Assembly (NCBI GenBank): GCA_007026445.1
Contig: VDMD01000065.1
Location: 1-64,000 of the forward strand
Origin: Schizophyllum amplum
Lineage: Eukaryota > Basidiomycota > Agaricomycetes > Agaricales > Schizophyllaceae
Direction: 5' to 3'
DNA length: 64,000 bases
Made by a program: the position numbers and the translations under genes. The notes below the pieces were generated by a model. That model saw nothing but the letters and a program-made list of their open reading frames with translations, ran no database searches and had not been told where the DNA came from. This document shows, piece after piece, positions 1 through 12,214 of this stretch; positions within the stretch are counted from its first letter, which is position 1, and every line of letters starts with the position of its first letter.

Positions 1-2674
1 GCGTTTCTACAGTTTAAGCAAGACTGTGTCGCGCAAGGGGGAGAGCCTACACTGGGCGTGCTACTGGCATCGCGAGGAGTGACCCAGCCACCCCGGTTAC
101 CCGATCCTGTGGAGAACCTGAAGGATGAGGAATCTCTGGCCCGCTATCGCGAACTACCAAGGTCTGAAGAAGATCACCGGTTGGACGACGACTTGTGGCA
201 TTTAAGGGATTACTTCAGTCAGAATCCCATAGACTTGTCGCCGCTGAAGTGGGACGAGTTGGCCTGTCTCGCTGCCGACTTCCGAATGTCAAAATCCGGA
301 AGAATATACCACAAATCAAAGGGAGGGAGCGCGTTGCTAGTATGGCCTAGAGACCGCTGGTTTCTCATGAATCAAGCTCAGTCCGTGGTTAACAACGCTA
401 CCTTCGTGGAAGTATGGGGGCTATTGAAGGACAAATACTGGTGGCCCAGCATGAGACAAGATGTAGAAAATTACCTGGGGAGCTGTGACGGCCACCTCTG
501 GGATAGAAAAGAAATTCTGGCATTGCCTACCAAACTACCGCTCACACAAGGACTATTGCAGGTGTGCTACGAACCTAGCGAGTCTGCGGTAAAAGTAGAA
601 GGGATGTCGGCCTTAGAATATGAACTACGAACAGTGAAAGGTCTGCCCACCAAAGTAGTGGACCCAGTCGCTCGCCTAGTAATAGAAGAACTGTCGTCAA
701 AAATAAAACTGCCAGTCCCGGAGAGGGAAGCCGAAGTACGAGAGCTCGAACCGCCGCCACCAGTTTTTTACTATGGCGCTCGATGAGAGCGACTTCAAGG
801 CGGAAGTTGAGCTAGCAAGGAAGGAGACAGAAGCGCATAGCCTGGTGTGGAAGAGTCATCTCGCGAATATGGGGATCGACGAAAAACCACGAGGTGTATA
901 GGCTTTTTGTGATAAGCGAGAACGAGGAGGCGGCAAGGGGAGAAGAATTGGGGGCATACCCACCCAAGAAGCGGACCCTTGTCGCAAGGAACGAAGAACG
1001 CAACATGCGCCGAGCGCTGGACGCGTTAGAAACGAACCGGGGACTTTTGGCAGACGCAGAGGTCCGCCGGAAAAAATAAGGATAAAATAAAGAAGTGGGC
1101 ACGGCACTATGAGGTGCATGGTGGACGGCTGTACCGCAAAAGCGATCACGATCAGCGGCCTCTACTGTGGGTGCCACCAGAAAAACGAATGGGAGATGAT
1201 GAGACAGCGCATGATAGCTTGGGTCATCGAGGCGCCTGGGCAACCGGGAGTCAACTCTTGCTTCCGATTCTGGTGGAAGGACCTTCGAGAGGACGTGGAT
1301 TGGTTCGTTGGGACGTGCCACCCGTGTCCAAGAACGGCTGAAAACAATCGGTCAGGATTGCGCCCGTAATAACTTTCACACCAGCGCTATTCAAGTGATT
1401 CACATAGATACCATGCATATGACCCCGGCTTCTAATGGTCGGAAATATATCATACATGCGCGGGACTCTCTGTCTGCTTGGGTAGAAGGACGAGCGCTGT
1501 CGAAGGAACAGGGGAGCAAGTTGCGAGGTTCATACTCGAAGAGATAATCTGCCGTTGGGGATGTCCATCGGAAATTGTCACTGACAACGGACCACCCATC
1601 AAAGCCGGGCTTGCCTGGATCAAGGCGAAGTACGGGATAGAACACATCAAGGTGTCTACGTACAATTCGCAAGGAAACGGGAAGGTGGAGCAGCTACACT
1701 GGGATATCAGACAGTCGTTGGCGAAAGCCACAGCCGGACAGATGCACAAGTGGTACTTCTACTTGCATTTCGTATGGTGGGCAGACCGGGTGACACTGAG
1801 GAGAAGACTGGGAGTATCTCCTTACTTTCTAGTAACTGGAGCGCACCCCATCTTACCTCTAGACCTGGCAGAAGCTACCTGGCTAGTAGATTATCCCGGA
1901 GAATTCTTGAGCCGCGACGACCTGGTCGGGCTTCGCGCTCAAGCACTCGCGAAACACCACGATACCGTAAACCAAGTACGAGCAAGAATTACGCGAGAGA
2001 AGCGAGCGCGTCTATCCCGATACGAGCAGCAATACGGTACGGTTATCAAAGTCCTAGACTTTAAACCCGGCGACCTAGTCCTCATAAGGAACACTCGTAT
2101 CGAGAAATCACACAGTACTAAGATGCTGCCACGCTATTTGGGACCCATGGTGGTCCTAAGGCGCACTACGGGCGGGTCCTATATTGTCTGCGAAATGGAT
2201 GGTACGGTCTATCATAGTAAAATCGGAGCGTTCCGTGTGCTGCCCTATAAAGCGCGCACAAGCATACCGTTGCCCGATAACATACAAGACTTGATTGACA
2301 CGCCGCCAGACCGCATTGATGAGCTGATGAGGGAACCCGAGACAGAACACCCGGACGATGTGCCAAGCGAAGAGGAAGGCGCTGAAGCCCCGGACCAGGG
2401 GGTTGCGCAAGTGTTAGACGAGATAAATAGCGAGTTCGAAGCAATAAACGGTGCAAACCCCGTGGCAAGGCCTCTCTCTCCTATTCTCGAAGAAGATGAG
2501 ACCCCAGGTCTACCGGACGATCCGCCAGATCTACCCTTGATTACTGCAGATCTACCAGAGGACCTAGGGGAAGACGAGATAGAACCAGTGGGGAGACCCG
2601 CGCGACAGCGAAAGCCATCGGGAGCGCTGGCGCGAGCGGGAGGCTGGGACGCGGTTTTGAAGCGAGTGCGATAG
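1..2674 (+). mobile_element. Ty3/gypsy retrotransposon, 3' part of pol, frame-broken
   Basis: This is the end of a gypsy-type polyprotein that begins outside the window. Around 1170-1330 the translation shows an integrase zinc-binding module (H-x-H spacing, then CHPC). The integrase core follows: an Asp in VIHIDT near 1400, an Asp in VTDNGPP near 1575 and a Glu in NGKVEQ near 1685. The last two are about 34 residues apart, close to the D,D-35-E pattern. A GPY/F-like segment (YLGPMVVL) lies near 2130. An earlier, more decayed zinc-binding-like module sits at 250-520. The frame changes several times between 1080 and 1480, so this copy is not functional; only 1478-2674 is one long open frame. 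The family is clear, the exact clade is not. Confidence 0.88.
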
Positions 2675-2985
2675 AACCAAAGCCCGCGCAACGAAGTTAT
2701 GGCGCCTCAAAATAGTGATGCCATTGACTTCGTAAGTGCAGAAGTAAACTACCGTACTACTAGTCTTTTACGGAACACAACAGCGAGCAAAGGGCAGGTA
2801 CACTAATCGGTGTCTAAGAGTCCGAGTACCCGTGCCGCTCAAGCAGCCAGCCAACCCGTACGCTGCAGAAATACGGAAAGAATTACAAAGATGGCGAACG
2901 CAGCCTGGCAGATCGACACCAGAGAAAGTTGAAAGAAGGAACGGAGTGAGATAGAACCGCACGTATTCGCCTCAGCGCGGAGGAG
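2675..2985. other. Spacer between pol and the first antisense gene
   Basis: No gene seen. The 11-mer GAGATAGAACC occurs at 2948-2958 and again at 4298-4308, bracketing the minus-strand gene at 2986-4263. A related ATAGAACC overlaps the pol stop codon near 2669. Confidence 0.4.
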
Positions 2986-4263
2986 TCAGGCGTCGGTGGC
3001 AGGCATGACCGTCTCGGCATCACTGCCCTCGGCGTCCTCGTCATCGGCCTGGGGGGCAGATTCGTCCTGAGTATCGACGTCCATCTCGTCGGAGATCACG
3101 GCCTTGGACTTAGGCGCGCGCTTGCCCTTGCCTTTGCCTTTCGCCTTACCGCTCTGAGGAAGTAAGAATGAGATAGGGCGCCAAGACGTAAGCAACAACG
3201 CACCTCGGTCGAGGATGACCCCGCGGCGGACCCACTGGGAAGGCCAGCGAGGAGAGCGGCCACGCCGTCGCGCTGCTCCTGGAGGTGCTGATGCACGAGA
3301 TAGTGGACGCCGAGGGCGCAAGCCGTAGTCGCGAGCTGGGAGTCCAAGTCCTTCAGCATAGCCGAAAGGTGGTTGGGCTTGGGGCTGCCGAACGACGACG
3401 CCTTGGCAATGGTCTCCGCGACCTTTTCGAGTGCAGACGCAGCGTCGGTACCGAGGAGAGCGGTGAAGATCGCCTCAGTGTTCGCCGCTCCGTGCTCAAG
3501 CTTGAGCTGGCCGTACGTGGTGATGTTGGGCAACTAAGGGAGGATCAGTAACGCTATTCGGGGCAGGGCACGGCACACGTACCTTGTGGGGACCAGCGGC
3601 GTCTAAGGCGTCAGCAAGAGCACGCTTAGTGGGCTTCTTGTCCACCACCAGAAGGACGTCCGGAGTCTGAACGCCAGGGATGAGCAGGGGCTTCTTGCCG
3701 CGGGCAGCACGCGGGGGCTTGGGGGGGGTCACGACCTCGACCTCCTCCTCCTTCGCAGCTTCAGCCGCGGCAACTTGAGCCTCTAGCTGAGAGAGAGCGT
3801 AAGCAACAGAACGATGAGGGTGGGATAGAACGACGCACCATTGCCACAATCGCGTGAATGCGCTTCTTCACCGTAATAAACCTGGGTACCGATCCGTCGG
3901 GGGCAGGTCGGGCGCGAAGGGGCTCTGCATGGCCAGGATCAACTGCTTCATCTTGACGTAGATCTCAAGATGGTCGATGGTGGCAAAGGCGGTGTCCTCC
4001 ACCACAACCTGATGAGAAGCGTCAGACACAAGACAGGTCCGCCTGAAATAAGGAGTTACCTGGCCCCAACTGAAAACGTCGCGGGTCGGGCGGTGAAATT
4101 GGTCTATGTTGTCCTTGAAGAAGGGGCTTTTGCGACCTTCCGGACTCGCCAGGTGGTGCCCGGATCGTGAGTACGCGACGAGGTCGAAAGTTTTGATGTG
4201 GGAAGCGACCTGGAGGGTGCGCGGCTGTCCCATGGAGGGAGTGGCGGATTTGGGAGGAGGCAT
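2986..4263 (-). CDS. Hypothetical protein, Ala-rich with acidic tail
   Basis: Spliced minus-strand gene, function not recognised. It starts at an ATG at 4263. A first intron of 51 nt (about 4010-4060) has good GT-AG ends. Later exons read LEAQVAAAEAAKEEEVEV, then a long helical stretch, then a Lys/Gly-rich segment (KAKGKGKGKR) and an acidic C-terminus ending at 2986. Near 3880-3920 the frame appears to slip between exons, so the copy may carry a small indel or an unusual splice. A TATA-like box lies about 55 bp upstream. It lies antisense to the gypsy pol and next to a second antisense gene. It could be a retroelement-borne accessory gene or a host gene caught between repeats. Confidence 0.55.
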
Positions 4264-4316
4264 CCTGAGAGGAAAGACAGTGGAGGTTGGCTGAAGCGAG
4301 ATAGAACCTTGCCTGT

Positions 4317-4328
4317 CCTTATATATCC
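4317..4328 (-). promoter_or_regulatory. TATA-like box of the minus-strand gene at 4263
   Basis: On the minus strand this reads GGATATATAAGG, about 55 bp before the ATG at 4263, a normal distance for a fungal core promoter. Confidence 0.5.
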
Positions 4329-4425
4329 TGGCCGAGGCGGAGGATCGACTGGACGGCAGAGGAAAGAAGTTTTACCCCGGCTTCAAGTAACGGATGTCTG
4401 CCGTAACGGCGAGGACGCCGTCTAT

Positions 4426-4440
4426 TTTAGTGTGGGGGAG
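4426..4440 (+). repeat. Polypurine-tract-like motif, copy 1
   Basis: TTTAGTGTGGGGGAG, identical over 15 bases to 6781-6795. A G-rich purine run of this kind normally precedes the 3' LTR of a retrotransposon. The rest of 4264-4780 shows no gene. Confidence 0.45.
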
Positions 4441-4780
4441 GATAGACTGTCTCGGGATATACACAGCCGCCTAGCGCAAATTTTCGCGTCAAAGTCAGCA
4501 CGGATGAGGTCTTACAAAAGAACTCAAACATCTGACACGTGACTTCGGTACCGAACGACGGAACAAAGCGAAAAGCCAACTTCGGCAAATTAGACACTTG
4601 TTCGCAATTTTGATCTTACTTCAGACAATGGAGGCATCAAGAACAAGGATTTATATTGCCAAGAAGTAAGGAGCTATGTATATATGCCCAAGAAACAAGA
4701 ACTCGACAGAGTAAATAAATAACAGAGTCCCGAGCAGGGCATGTAAGCAAGAAAGGGGGAGTAAAAAGATCCGAAAAACC

Positions 4781-6493
4781 CTAGGGAGCAGGCTGAGGGC
4801 GAGTTAGAACGACCTAAGCATCCTGTAAAGGCTTGCACTCACGCTGGCCAGACGGTCGGAGCGACGAAGGTTATAAGACCTAGCCTCGGCCCGGCTCAGG
4901 CGAGGAGGGACGGAATTCCCGGCGATGGGAGTCAGCGTCGGAACCCGCGGAAAACTCGATGGGGGAAGCCAGTAACGGACCCGCCCGTCACCGTCGTAAA
5001 TGGCGGTGTATCCCTGCAGCCGATCCTAGATCCAGGACGAGTTAACGTCGTACCAGGAAAATTGAAGAAAAACATACCTGTGTCACCCAGCGAATCGCGC
5101 AGCCTATCAAGGCCGGAAACGTCTCAGGGGAAGCCCTCGAATCAGAGGGCCCCGCCACGGCGTTGACGGCAGACTGAGGCAAAGAGGCGGTGGGTGCCGC
5201 AGGAACCTGCGACCGTTAGTAACAGTGCCAAGATGAGAGACGAGGTCCACTCACCTCTGTCGACTCTTGGGGTACCGGGGAAGGAGGTGGTACGGCCTCG
5301 GCAGTCGCCGCGGTCCCTGACTCTGACACTGGTGCTGGAGGCGCAGGAGACGGAACGCGAGGCGTAGGCTCGCGCGCCGGAGCAGGCCAGAAGCGGTTGG
5401 AGCCCGGATGGGCAGCCGCGTGCTGCAGGAAGCCTGGCTCATACCACACTTCCCGGGGCGGAGTACCGGCGCGGCGACGACGACGCACCAGCCCTACCGA
5501 GCTCTGAGGGGCAAGGTTGGGTGTGGAAATCACACGCGACTTCCTAGCGCGCTTCGGCGGCGGCTGGGTAGGATCAAGCGTAAACAAAGAAAGAAAAAGG
5601 CGAGACAGAACAGGAACACGTACCGGGGAAGCACGAGGTGGAGGAGACGCCGCCTGGCGGCGCTTCGCCTGCGCAGCTCGACCCCCAGCGCCCCGTTCAG
5701 CGTCGGTGGCGCAATCGCAATCCTGCAAAGAGAAACCCTCGACGCCGAAGGAGCGCGCCAGAAGCATCAGCTCCGAATCAGGGATGTAGCGATCCTTGCG
5801 ACGGGAGAGGCGCTTGTCCTAAAGCCGGATTAGTCTGTAACACGCGGAAGTTAGCGTAAGAAGGACTCACCAGCGCTTCATTCGCCCGGCGAATTCGCGT
5901 CTCCAGACTCGACGCCTTCGAAACCTCGTCCGGCATCGGAATGTCCAGACCCACGGGGTTGAAAGTCATCCTGAAAATTAACTGTTAAGCAGTAAGAAGG
6001 AAAGGGGATAAATGAAAAACGCACGACGGGCGAGAGATCGGGTGGTTCGAGTACCACTTGGGACCCGGCTTGGCGACGCGTAAGATGTCGTAGAAAAAGA
6101 AGAGGCAGGCGCGGACGACCTCTTGAGGCTTGCCGCGACTGCCTGGGTGGACGGTTTCTTCATAGAAAGCGTCGGCCAAACCGTGCTAGAACACGGAATG
6201 AGCCCTCTGCCAAGCTAGCCAGGAAATAAGCAAACTCACCAAGATCGAACGTATTTGGAGGGGGAGTGCGTTGTTCTTGCGAAGAGCGCGAACCAGGTTG
6301 TGGGGGGTAGGCTCCTGATCACCCAGGGCCGTGAGCAGGCGCGAGTTGACCGTCAGGATCTTGTCACTGAAGGTTTTAGCGCCCTTGCGCGACATCCGGT
6401 GCGTCTGCTCGCTGATGGGACGATCACGACGTGCTGTACGCCGGGGCTCAGTAAGGGCGAGACAGACGTAACGCAAAACTTACGAGTGGCCAT
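4781..6493 (-). CDS. Hypothetical spliced protein, unknown function
   Basis: Minus-strand gene read from an ATG at 6493. The first exon is very short (MAT plus one base). The next encodes a basic stretch ending PLQIRSIL, then an aromatic-rich exon (ACLFFFYDILRVAKPG). A Pro/Ser/Arg-rich middle with bipartite basic clusters (PPKRARKSR) follows. The last exon contains DGDGRVRYWLPPSSFPRVP and SYNLRRSDRLAS. A final 50-nt intron with a TTCTAAC branch site gives a stop at 4781; without it, a stop follows at 4804. At least six introns of about 50 nt fit GT-AG rules. No domain is recognised; the basic clusters suggest a nuclear protein. It shares orientation and setting with the gene at 2986-4263. Confidence 0.55.
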
Positions 6494-7944
6494 GAGGGCA
6501 AGAGAGAAGGAGAAATAAGCTCGAAGAGGCCGTGCGGCGTTTAAGTACGTCAAACGGCGGCGACGGACCGGTCACGTGACGGCATGTTCGAAAGTTCAAC
6601 TCCCGAGAAAGAGCCGTGAACTGAAGAAATGCCTGTAACTGGAATAAACCACCCACCATGCCGAGGCTCTGAGCTGGCTGGAGGGACCCTCTACACCCAT
6701 TTGTGGGAAAATACGAACTCAGGTTCGAAGATAAAAAGATATGATGGGCTATTGAAGCCAGTGACCGAGGACGGTCAAGATTTAGTGTGGGGGAGATAAT
6801 ACGCCGTCTATAATTACGGGCTAGTTTTGCGGCATAATGAGCAATAAGCCTAAGAAGGCAGTTACCCATCGGGAAGAACCCGAGCAACGTTCAGACTCAT
6901 AGCGAGTACTGTGTTCACGGAGAGACCGGCTTAGAGATAAAATAATAAGGATAGTAGCGAGGCCTCAGAGGACGGCAGTCACCAACTCCGCGCCGTCTAG
7001 GGACACATCCTACGAGTCCGGAGGCCCACCAGGGTTTTCCTTACCGATGAATATCGAAGATCTCACCTTAAAGTCGTATACTCGCCGCGTTCATCAGACC
7101 TGTCTAGCGAGAAGAACAGGGGGACCGATATCAAGGATAGCCCAAAAGCATGCACAGAAGCCAGATAGAACTAGTTAGTATGAGCACGGACGAGCTAAGG
7201 TCTCGCGGTACAGGCGACGCCGGGGTTGACAATGCGCGGCACTCGCCGGGGCAGTTCCCACGGTTCGACTTTATGGCCAATACCCGAGACACTGAGTCGG
7301 AAGCTGATGCTTCGCCGCGGGAGGTCTATTACTGGGAGGATAGCGGCTGTTGCACAGCCTCTCGGCTGTAAACAAGCCCTCGGGAACCCTCAAAGCCGTA
7401 GAATTGAGGAGAGATCCCCCGAATCCAACTGGAACAAACAATGTGCCGTCTCCGGCAGGGCTTTAGGGCCATTCTGGACCACAAATACCGCATGGGGAGG
7501 CGGAAGACAACCGTATAGAACACCCGAGAACGCAGGATTACGCGAGAAAAGCGTAGTAAAGCGCGGCGCGGCGCGGAAAGGGAATGACTCACAAGCATAG
7601 ACCCGTTAACTATATAAGGCCTGGCATACGAGGGGATGGGGGACGACTTTTGGGACGAGACCATCGTACTATCAGTTCTCCTACTGCCTCTCATTGAGAC
7701 AGAATAAAAACCCGGCTCCTCTTTTGAGAAGCAACAACAAAACTCGTGTGACTAAGGCGTGCTCCGCTTTTGCAACATAAGAATTTCCCAGTTAGACCTA
7801 GACGGAAGTGAACTACTTGCTGTCGAAGCCTATCCAGTACCTAAAGGCGTGCTAGTTCCATTTGATTCTCCCTTAGCAATACAAGTCGCAACTCGCAGCT
7901 CCTCACAGGGCACAAGAGCTTGACAAGACAGTTATTGTGTGTAT
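6494..7944 (+). mobile_element. LTR-like region with polypurine tract, TATA and poly(A) signals
   Basis: No convincing gene. A second copy of TTTAGTGTGGGGGAG lies at 6781-6795. About 820 bp further on are a TATA box (TATATAAGG, 7611-7619) and a poly(A) signal (AATAAAA, 7703-7709) about 90 bp apart, the order expected in the U3 and R parts of an LTR. No second LTR is visible in the window, so the borders cannot be set. 7760-7944 holds nothing recognisable. Confidence 0.4.
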
Positions 7945-8011
7945 TTAGGGGTTGGTGTGTGTGTCTATTGATTCTATCCCGCTGCTCTTGTTCTCGAGGC
8001 GCGCGTGCATA

Positions 8012-8317
8012 TTAGGGTTCGTTCTGAGAGCCCAATGGTGGGACAGAAAGTGACAGACGGCGCTTCTTTGCCCGAGCTCCATGACTTTCTTTGGCCTCAG
8101 TGGTAAGCTGACTGCTACCTGGCTTGGCCGCCTGCGCCTGTGCCTCCTGCTGCTGATTATATTGTGCATGTATCTGAGCAGACTCGTCGCGCTGGCGGTG
8201 GCGTGCAAATTGCTGAGACGTAACAAGGCGGCCTGGGATGACATGGCCAAAAGACTCGCAGGTTTGAGTCCCACATCCTTCTGTAAGACAGCGACAGACA
8301 ACGAGTTTGGATGGCAT
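8012..8317 (-). pseudogene. N-terminal remnant of a CACTA-like (Tnp2) transposase
   Basis: From an ATG at 8317 the minus strand encodes about 101 residues beginning MPSKLVVCRCLTEGCG and continuing through PGRLVTSQQFARHRQRDE. A Cys-rich start followed by a G(K/R)LV segment and an Arg/His stretch resembles the N-termini of CACTA/EnSpm transposases common in mushrooms. The frame stops at 8012 and no transposase core is seen downstream, so this is a stub. The identification is from memory of the family pattern and is tentative. An overlapping 228-residue frame (7945-8631) is judged a shadow. Confidence 0.4.
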
Positions 8318-8791
8318 AGGTGCAAGTCATGAAAGCACAAGCGGAGATGTGAATTACCTAAAACAGGCAACAATGGAGAACAATGATCCGGTCGGCAATA
8401 TGCATGACCACTGATATTATCTTTTACAGTGAAGATTTTATCAGTAGGGACAAAATTCGAAGATACAAAGAGCGGACAATTAACGAGAGAGAGAGATTTG
8501 ACATAGCATACATTGGGCCTTGCCCGCATAATTCTTCGAAAGACTACGGCAAAGGGGCAGAGACACATCCTTGCTTCAATGCTCCACCTCAAACATCCTC
8601 TTTTTGACCAACCGGCACACCTATCCAACACCTATCATACCTCTGCCCCCTTTTCCCCTTCCGCTCGCGTGACCGCAATCTCCTCTCGAATATTGGCTGC
8701 AATCTGGCTGGTATGGGGGGTATTTTTCTTGGGCGTAACCGGCACCGCGGGCTGCACCAAATGATGAATATTATGCTGTATGCGCTGATTA

Positions 8792-11700
8792 TCAGAACAT
8801 GACTCTCACCACTCCGTCCTTCTTAACCTTCTTCTTCTTGTCTCGCTTGTATCCACGGTTTCTATCCTTGTATGTCGCATCCAGCATAAAGCCCGCCCCC
8901 GCACCCTCGAACGCAGAGATCGCATCGGGCTCATCGAAGTTCGGTAGTCGGATTTTGCTATCATTTTCCGCAAGGCCCTCCCATCGTACGTCCGGCGGTA
9001 TCCTGCAGATATAGCGTGTACGTCCCTTCGGCAAGGCCTTGCTGAGGCCATACGCTCTGTACCATAGCCTCTGATCCTTCGGATAGTCCGGTGACAGAGC
9101 AACCGACTGCAGAGACGCAGACTGGCCAGGTGGTTTAGCGAGTGGTGCAGATCGCATGGACAAGGACGAAGAGGGACCGGCAGGTGTGGTGGGTTGGGCG
9201 TACGGCTTTGCGCGCTTTGGCAACAACGATGGCTTTCCTTGATCCAATGGCCTTCGCGATGGTGGTGCGAGCAACGTACGCTGCTGCTCTGCCGACGTTG
9301 GTGGGGTCCGAGCAGCAATACTAGAAGAGACGATGGGATGGGGAAGGTGTACAAACCGTAGCATCGACGGTGCAGTCACTGAGGAGGATGCCTCCGGCTC
9401 GAAAGACAAGGTCGGTGGTGGTAGAGGCAACAGCAGATCAGATGGCAAGGTCGTTGGTGAGGTGACCATTGCTGTAGAGGTGTCGGTAGGCGCCTGCTCT
9501 GCAGTCAAACCGTCGCCCAAAGCTGTGTCGAACGCAGGGTTTAGATGCCGTGGTGGCGAGGATGCAGATGAGTGCGAAGAATGAGGGGAGCCTGCTGAGG
9601 TACGTCCGGACGGTTGCTGATGCCTGCGCGGGGTCTGAGGTGGTGGTGGCCCCCGGCGCGGCGGCGGTGGTGGAAGAGGTGAATCGGAGATGTAGGATGC
9701 AGAGCGCAGCCTAGAGTGAAGGTCACCCATACCTTGACTGCGGTCTGGCGAGGGGTCCACATTTTCTGCTGTCCCGTCATTCACCGCATCAAGATCCATC
9801 TGGACCTCCTCCGAGTCCTCCTCCTTGCCACGGCGGAAGATTATATGCCGCCCACCAAAGTCGCCTTGTCTGCCCTCCTCCTCACCCTCCGCATTGTTCT
9901 CATATTCATCATCATCCTCCGCCTCCAGGTCCTTCATCTCCTCATCGACCGCGTTGGTGTCCTCCTCCTCCTCCTCCTCCGTGTCCCGGTCGCCGTCATC
10001 GGCATCATCAGCACGTCCCTTGCCCTTCCATCCGGCGACATTATCATGGCCTGGTCGACCCGGCTGCTGCCGACGAGGTGCAGCAGCATGATGATGCTGC
10101 GAAGGACCAGCTGCCGCCTGCTGTGAGGACCCTCCTTGTTCTCCTTCCGCAGGCGCAGGTCGGCGCGCGCCCTTTGACAACTTCCATTGTGAGTTCCTCC
10201 GACTTCTAGCAAATCTAGCCGCGACTTTCTTCTTCTTCCGTGCCGCATCTGAGTCGCTGTCCTCGGAGTCGGTGTCAGGTAAGTTCGAGTCGTCGTTGTC
10301 CGATGAATCGGTCGCCTTGTTCAGCTGTTTGACGCGCGCGAATTCTTCTTCGGTAGGGACGTTATATTGCTCGACGACGTCCTTGCCATAGGTGTCATAG
10401 AATAGATCGTACGACTGGTACTTTTCGCGCAGAGCTTCGAGCTGTGTTTGCGTCTGGCAATATTTGATTACAGGTAGAGCGATGCGAGCCCGACGATGTT
10501 CGTCCGCCGTGCTGTCCAAGATCTCTTTCCTCTTTCGAGGTGAGCGCTTGTTGAACCAGACAGGATCGTACCAGTCGAGGGTCACTTCCTCGGGTGCCGG
10601 TATGTCCCTGTGTTGAGAGACATGGCCGGGAGGTGCATCGACGCGCACGCGCTCTTGCCTGATGTGGCGCGTTAGCAAAATGACAAGTGGTCTAATCAAG
10701 GGGACGTACTTGACATAGCGATTTGGTCCAAAGCGCACGCTCCCCTCCTGCAGGCGCATAGAATCTATCAGGCGGAAGACAGTCTTGAACTTGGGGTTCC
10801 GCGCCTTTTTGCGTGGCACGAGATACCTGACTTGCGGAGTTGTTGTGGGTGGCGGCGGAGTAAAGAAAGCTAAAAGTTCCTGCTCCTTCCGCCGCTTGTC
10901 TGCCTCCTTGGCTGCCGCCTTAGCTGCCTCCTTTGCCTTTGCCTTCTTTCGCTCCTCCTTCCTCTGAGCCCGCCTCTGATCCGGACTCAAGTCAACTGGC
11001 TGTGCTGATGGTCCAGCTCGGGGCTGAGGATGCGGCGCTGGCGGGAGCTGACCACCAGACACAGCCGACGATGAGGGATTGGGAGGCCGGGAAGACGATG
11101 AAGGAAGTTGCGGCAGCCCTGGCGCAGGCAACTCCTCCTCATCCTCGGAATGCGCTAAAACCGACCTGGCTATATCAATCATGTAATCGGGATACATGAA
11201 TTCCTCCAGATACTCAACGCGCTTCTTAGCCAGCTTTCAAATTGAATGAGTAACATAGTAAATGCGATGATTTGCCACATACCTCGGCACGCCGGCGCGT
11301 TTTCTTCCGGCGCTCAATGGTCCTGGTGTGGGCGCCAGTATCCTTGTCCTCTGCGCGAGCGATGCGAAGGAAGTAGCTGTTCACAAAGTTGTCGTAGCAT
11401 TGCTCAACAAATGCCCAATGTTCTTGAACGAGAGGTGTGCTGAGGCCAAGGTGACAGTAGCCGTCTTTATCGACGATGGCCTCGAAGGTTTTGAGGGCGA
11501 TGTTGCGGTGCAGTAGATTGTACATAGACTTTGGACCGCTGTTTGTGTAGTCCGGGGCCCAGATCTTTAACCCGCACATCCCCACTGCCCGGAACATCTG
11601 CAGGAGGTCGTTGTCCGAGATGCCTCTGATGCCATTTGCGATTCTACCGCGGCGTGGTAGGCGCTCCTTCAGGATGTTGAGTAAGGGCAAGGCCATCGCA

Positions 11701-12214
11701 ACGGCGTCGCTGTTGTTCTGTGCGGCAGACTGAACAGTGACGAGCATGTCGCTGACGCTACCCCATCGCTTGCGGAACTGCTGACGGAGCTGGTCTGAGA
11801 CGCGCACAGGTACGGCGTCTTCCGAGGGCATTATGGCCAGCGCACGGACATGGTAGTCGACTGCATTCTGGAGGAAAATTGTTTAGTTGCCATATAAGTT
11901 CGAATGGATGAGCGACGCACATATATCGCAAGCTTCCAGTCTGTATCCACCTGCTTCTTGTCCAAATGGTAGTCGGAAGGGTTCACTCGCTGGGTCTCGT
12001 TCCTCTTCTCCTCCTTCTTCTGCTTTTTCTTCAACTTCTGGACGTCCCTCCTCGACGCGCCTTTCTTCAGTCGTTTCGACGGCTGGTCCCCAGGCGCAGA
12101 GGAGTCAGACTGTTGTGAATGTGTGCGCTTCATGCTCTCGGTAGCATTAGCAGACCCCATCTGAACATCTCCATCGTTGGGCGCTCCATCGTTGGGCGGG
12201 GGCTCGGGCGGCAT
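8792..12214 (-). CDS. Large hypothetical nuclear protein, about 1090 residues
   Basis: Four exons on the minus strand: 12214-11921, 11867-11283, 11233-10710 and 10658-8792. All junctions keep frame. The 51-nt intron at 10659-10709 would also read through in frame, but it has GTACGT, a GCTAAC branch site and CAG, so splicing is preferred. The N-terminus (about 1-95) is Lys-rich with basic clusters. Residues about 99-330 are a folded-looking conserved region (QLRQQFRKRWGSVSDMLV, then MFRAVGMCGLKIWAP). The rest is low complexity: a Lys/Ala coiled stretch, a Ser/Asp patch, a long Glu/Asp run (plus-strand 9960-9980), and Pro- and Ser-rich tracts. The C-terminus, near DKKKKVKKDGVVRVMF, is compact and basic. 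No family is recognised. The layout suggests a nuclear or chromatin protein, by composition only. Confidence 0.7.

Noticed and set aside
7945..8631. 228-codon minus-strand open frame
   Set aside because: It overlaps a more family-like frame (8012-8317), has no domain, and its composition looks like a shadow.
9716..10126. Leu/Ser-rich plus-strand frames
   Set aside because: They are the complement of the acidic and Ser-rich tracts of the minus-strand gene at 8792-12214.
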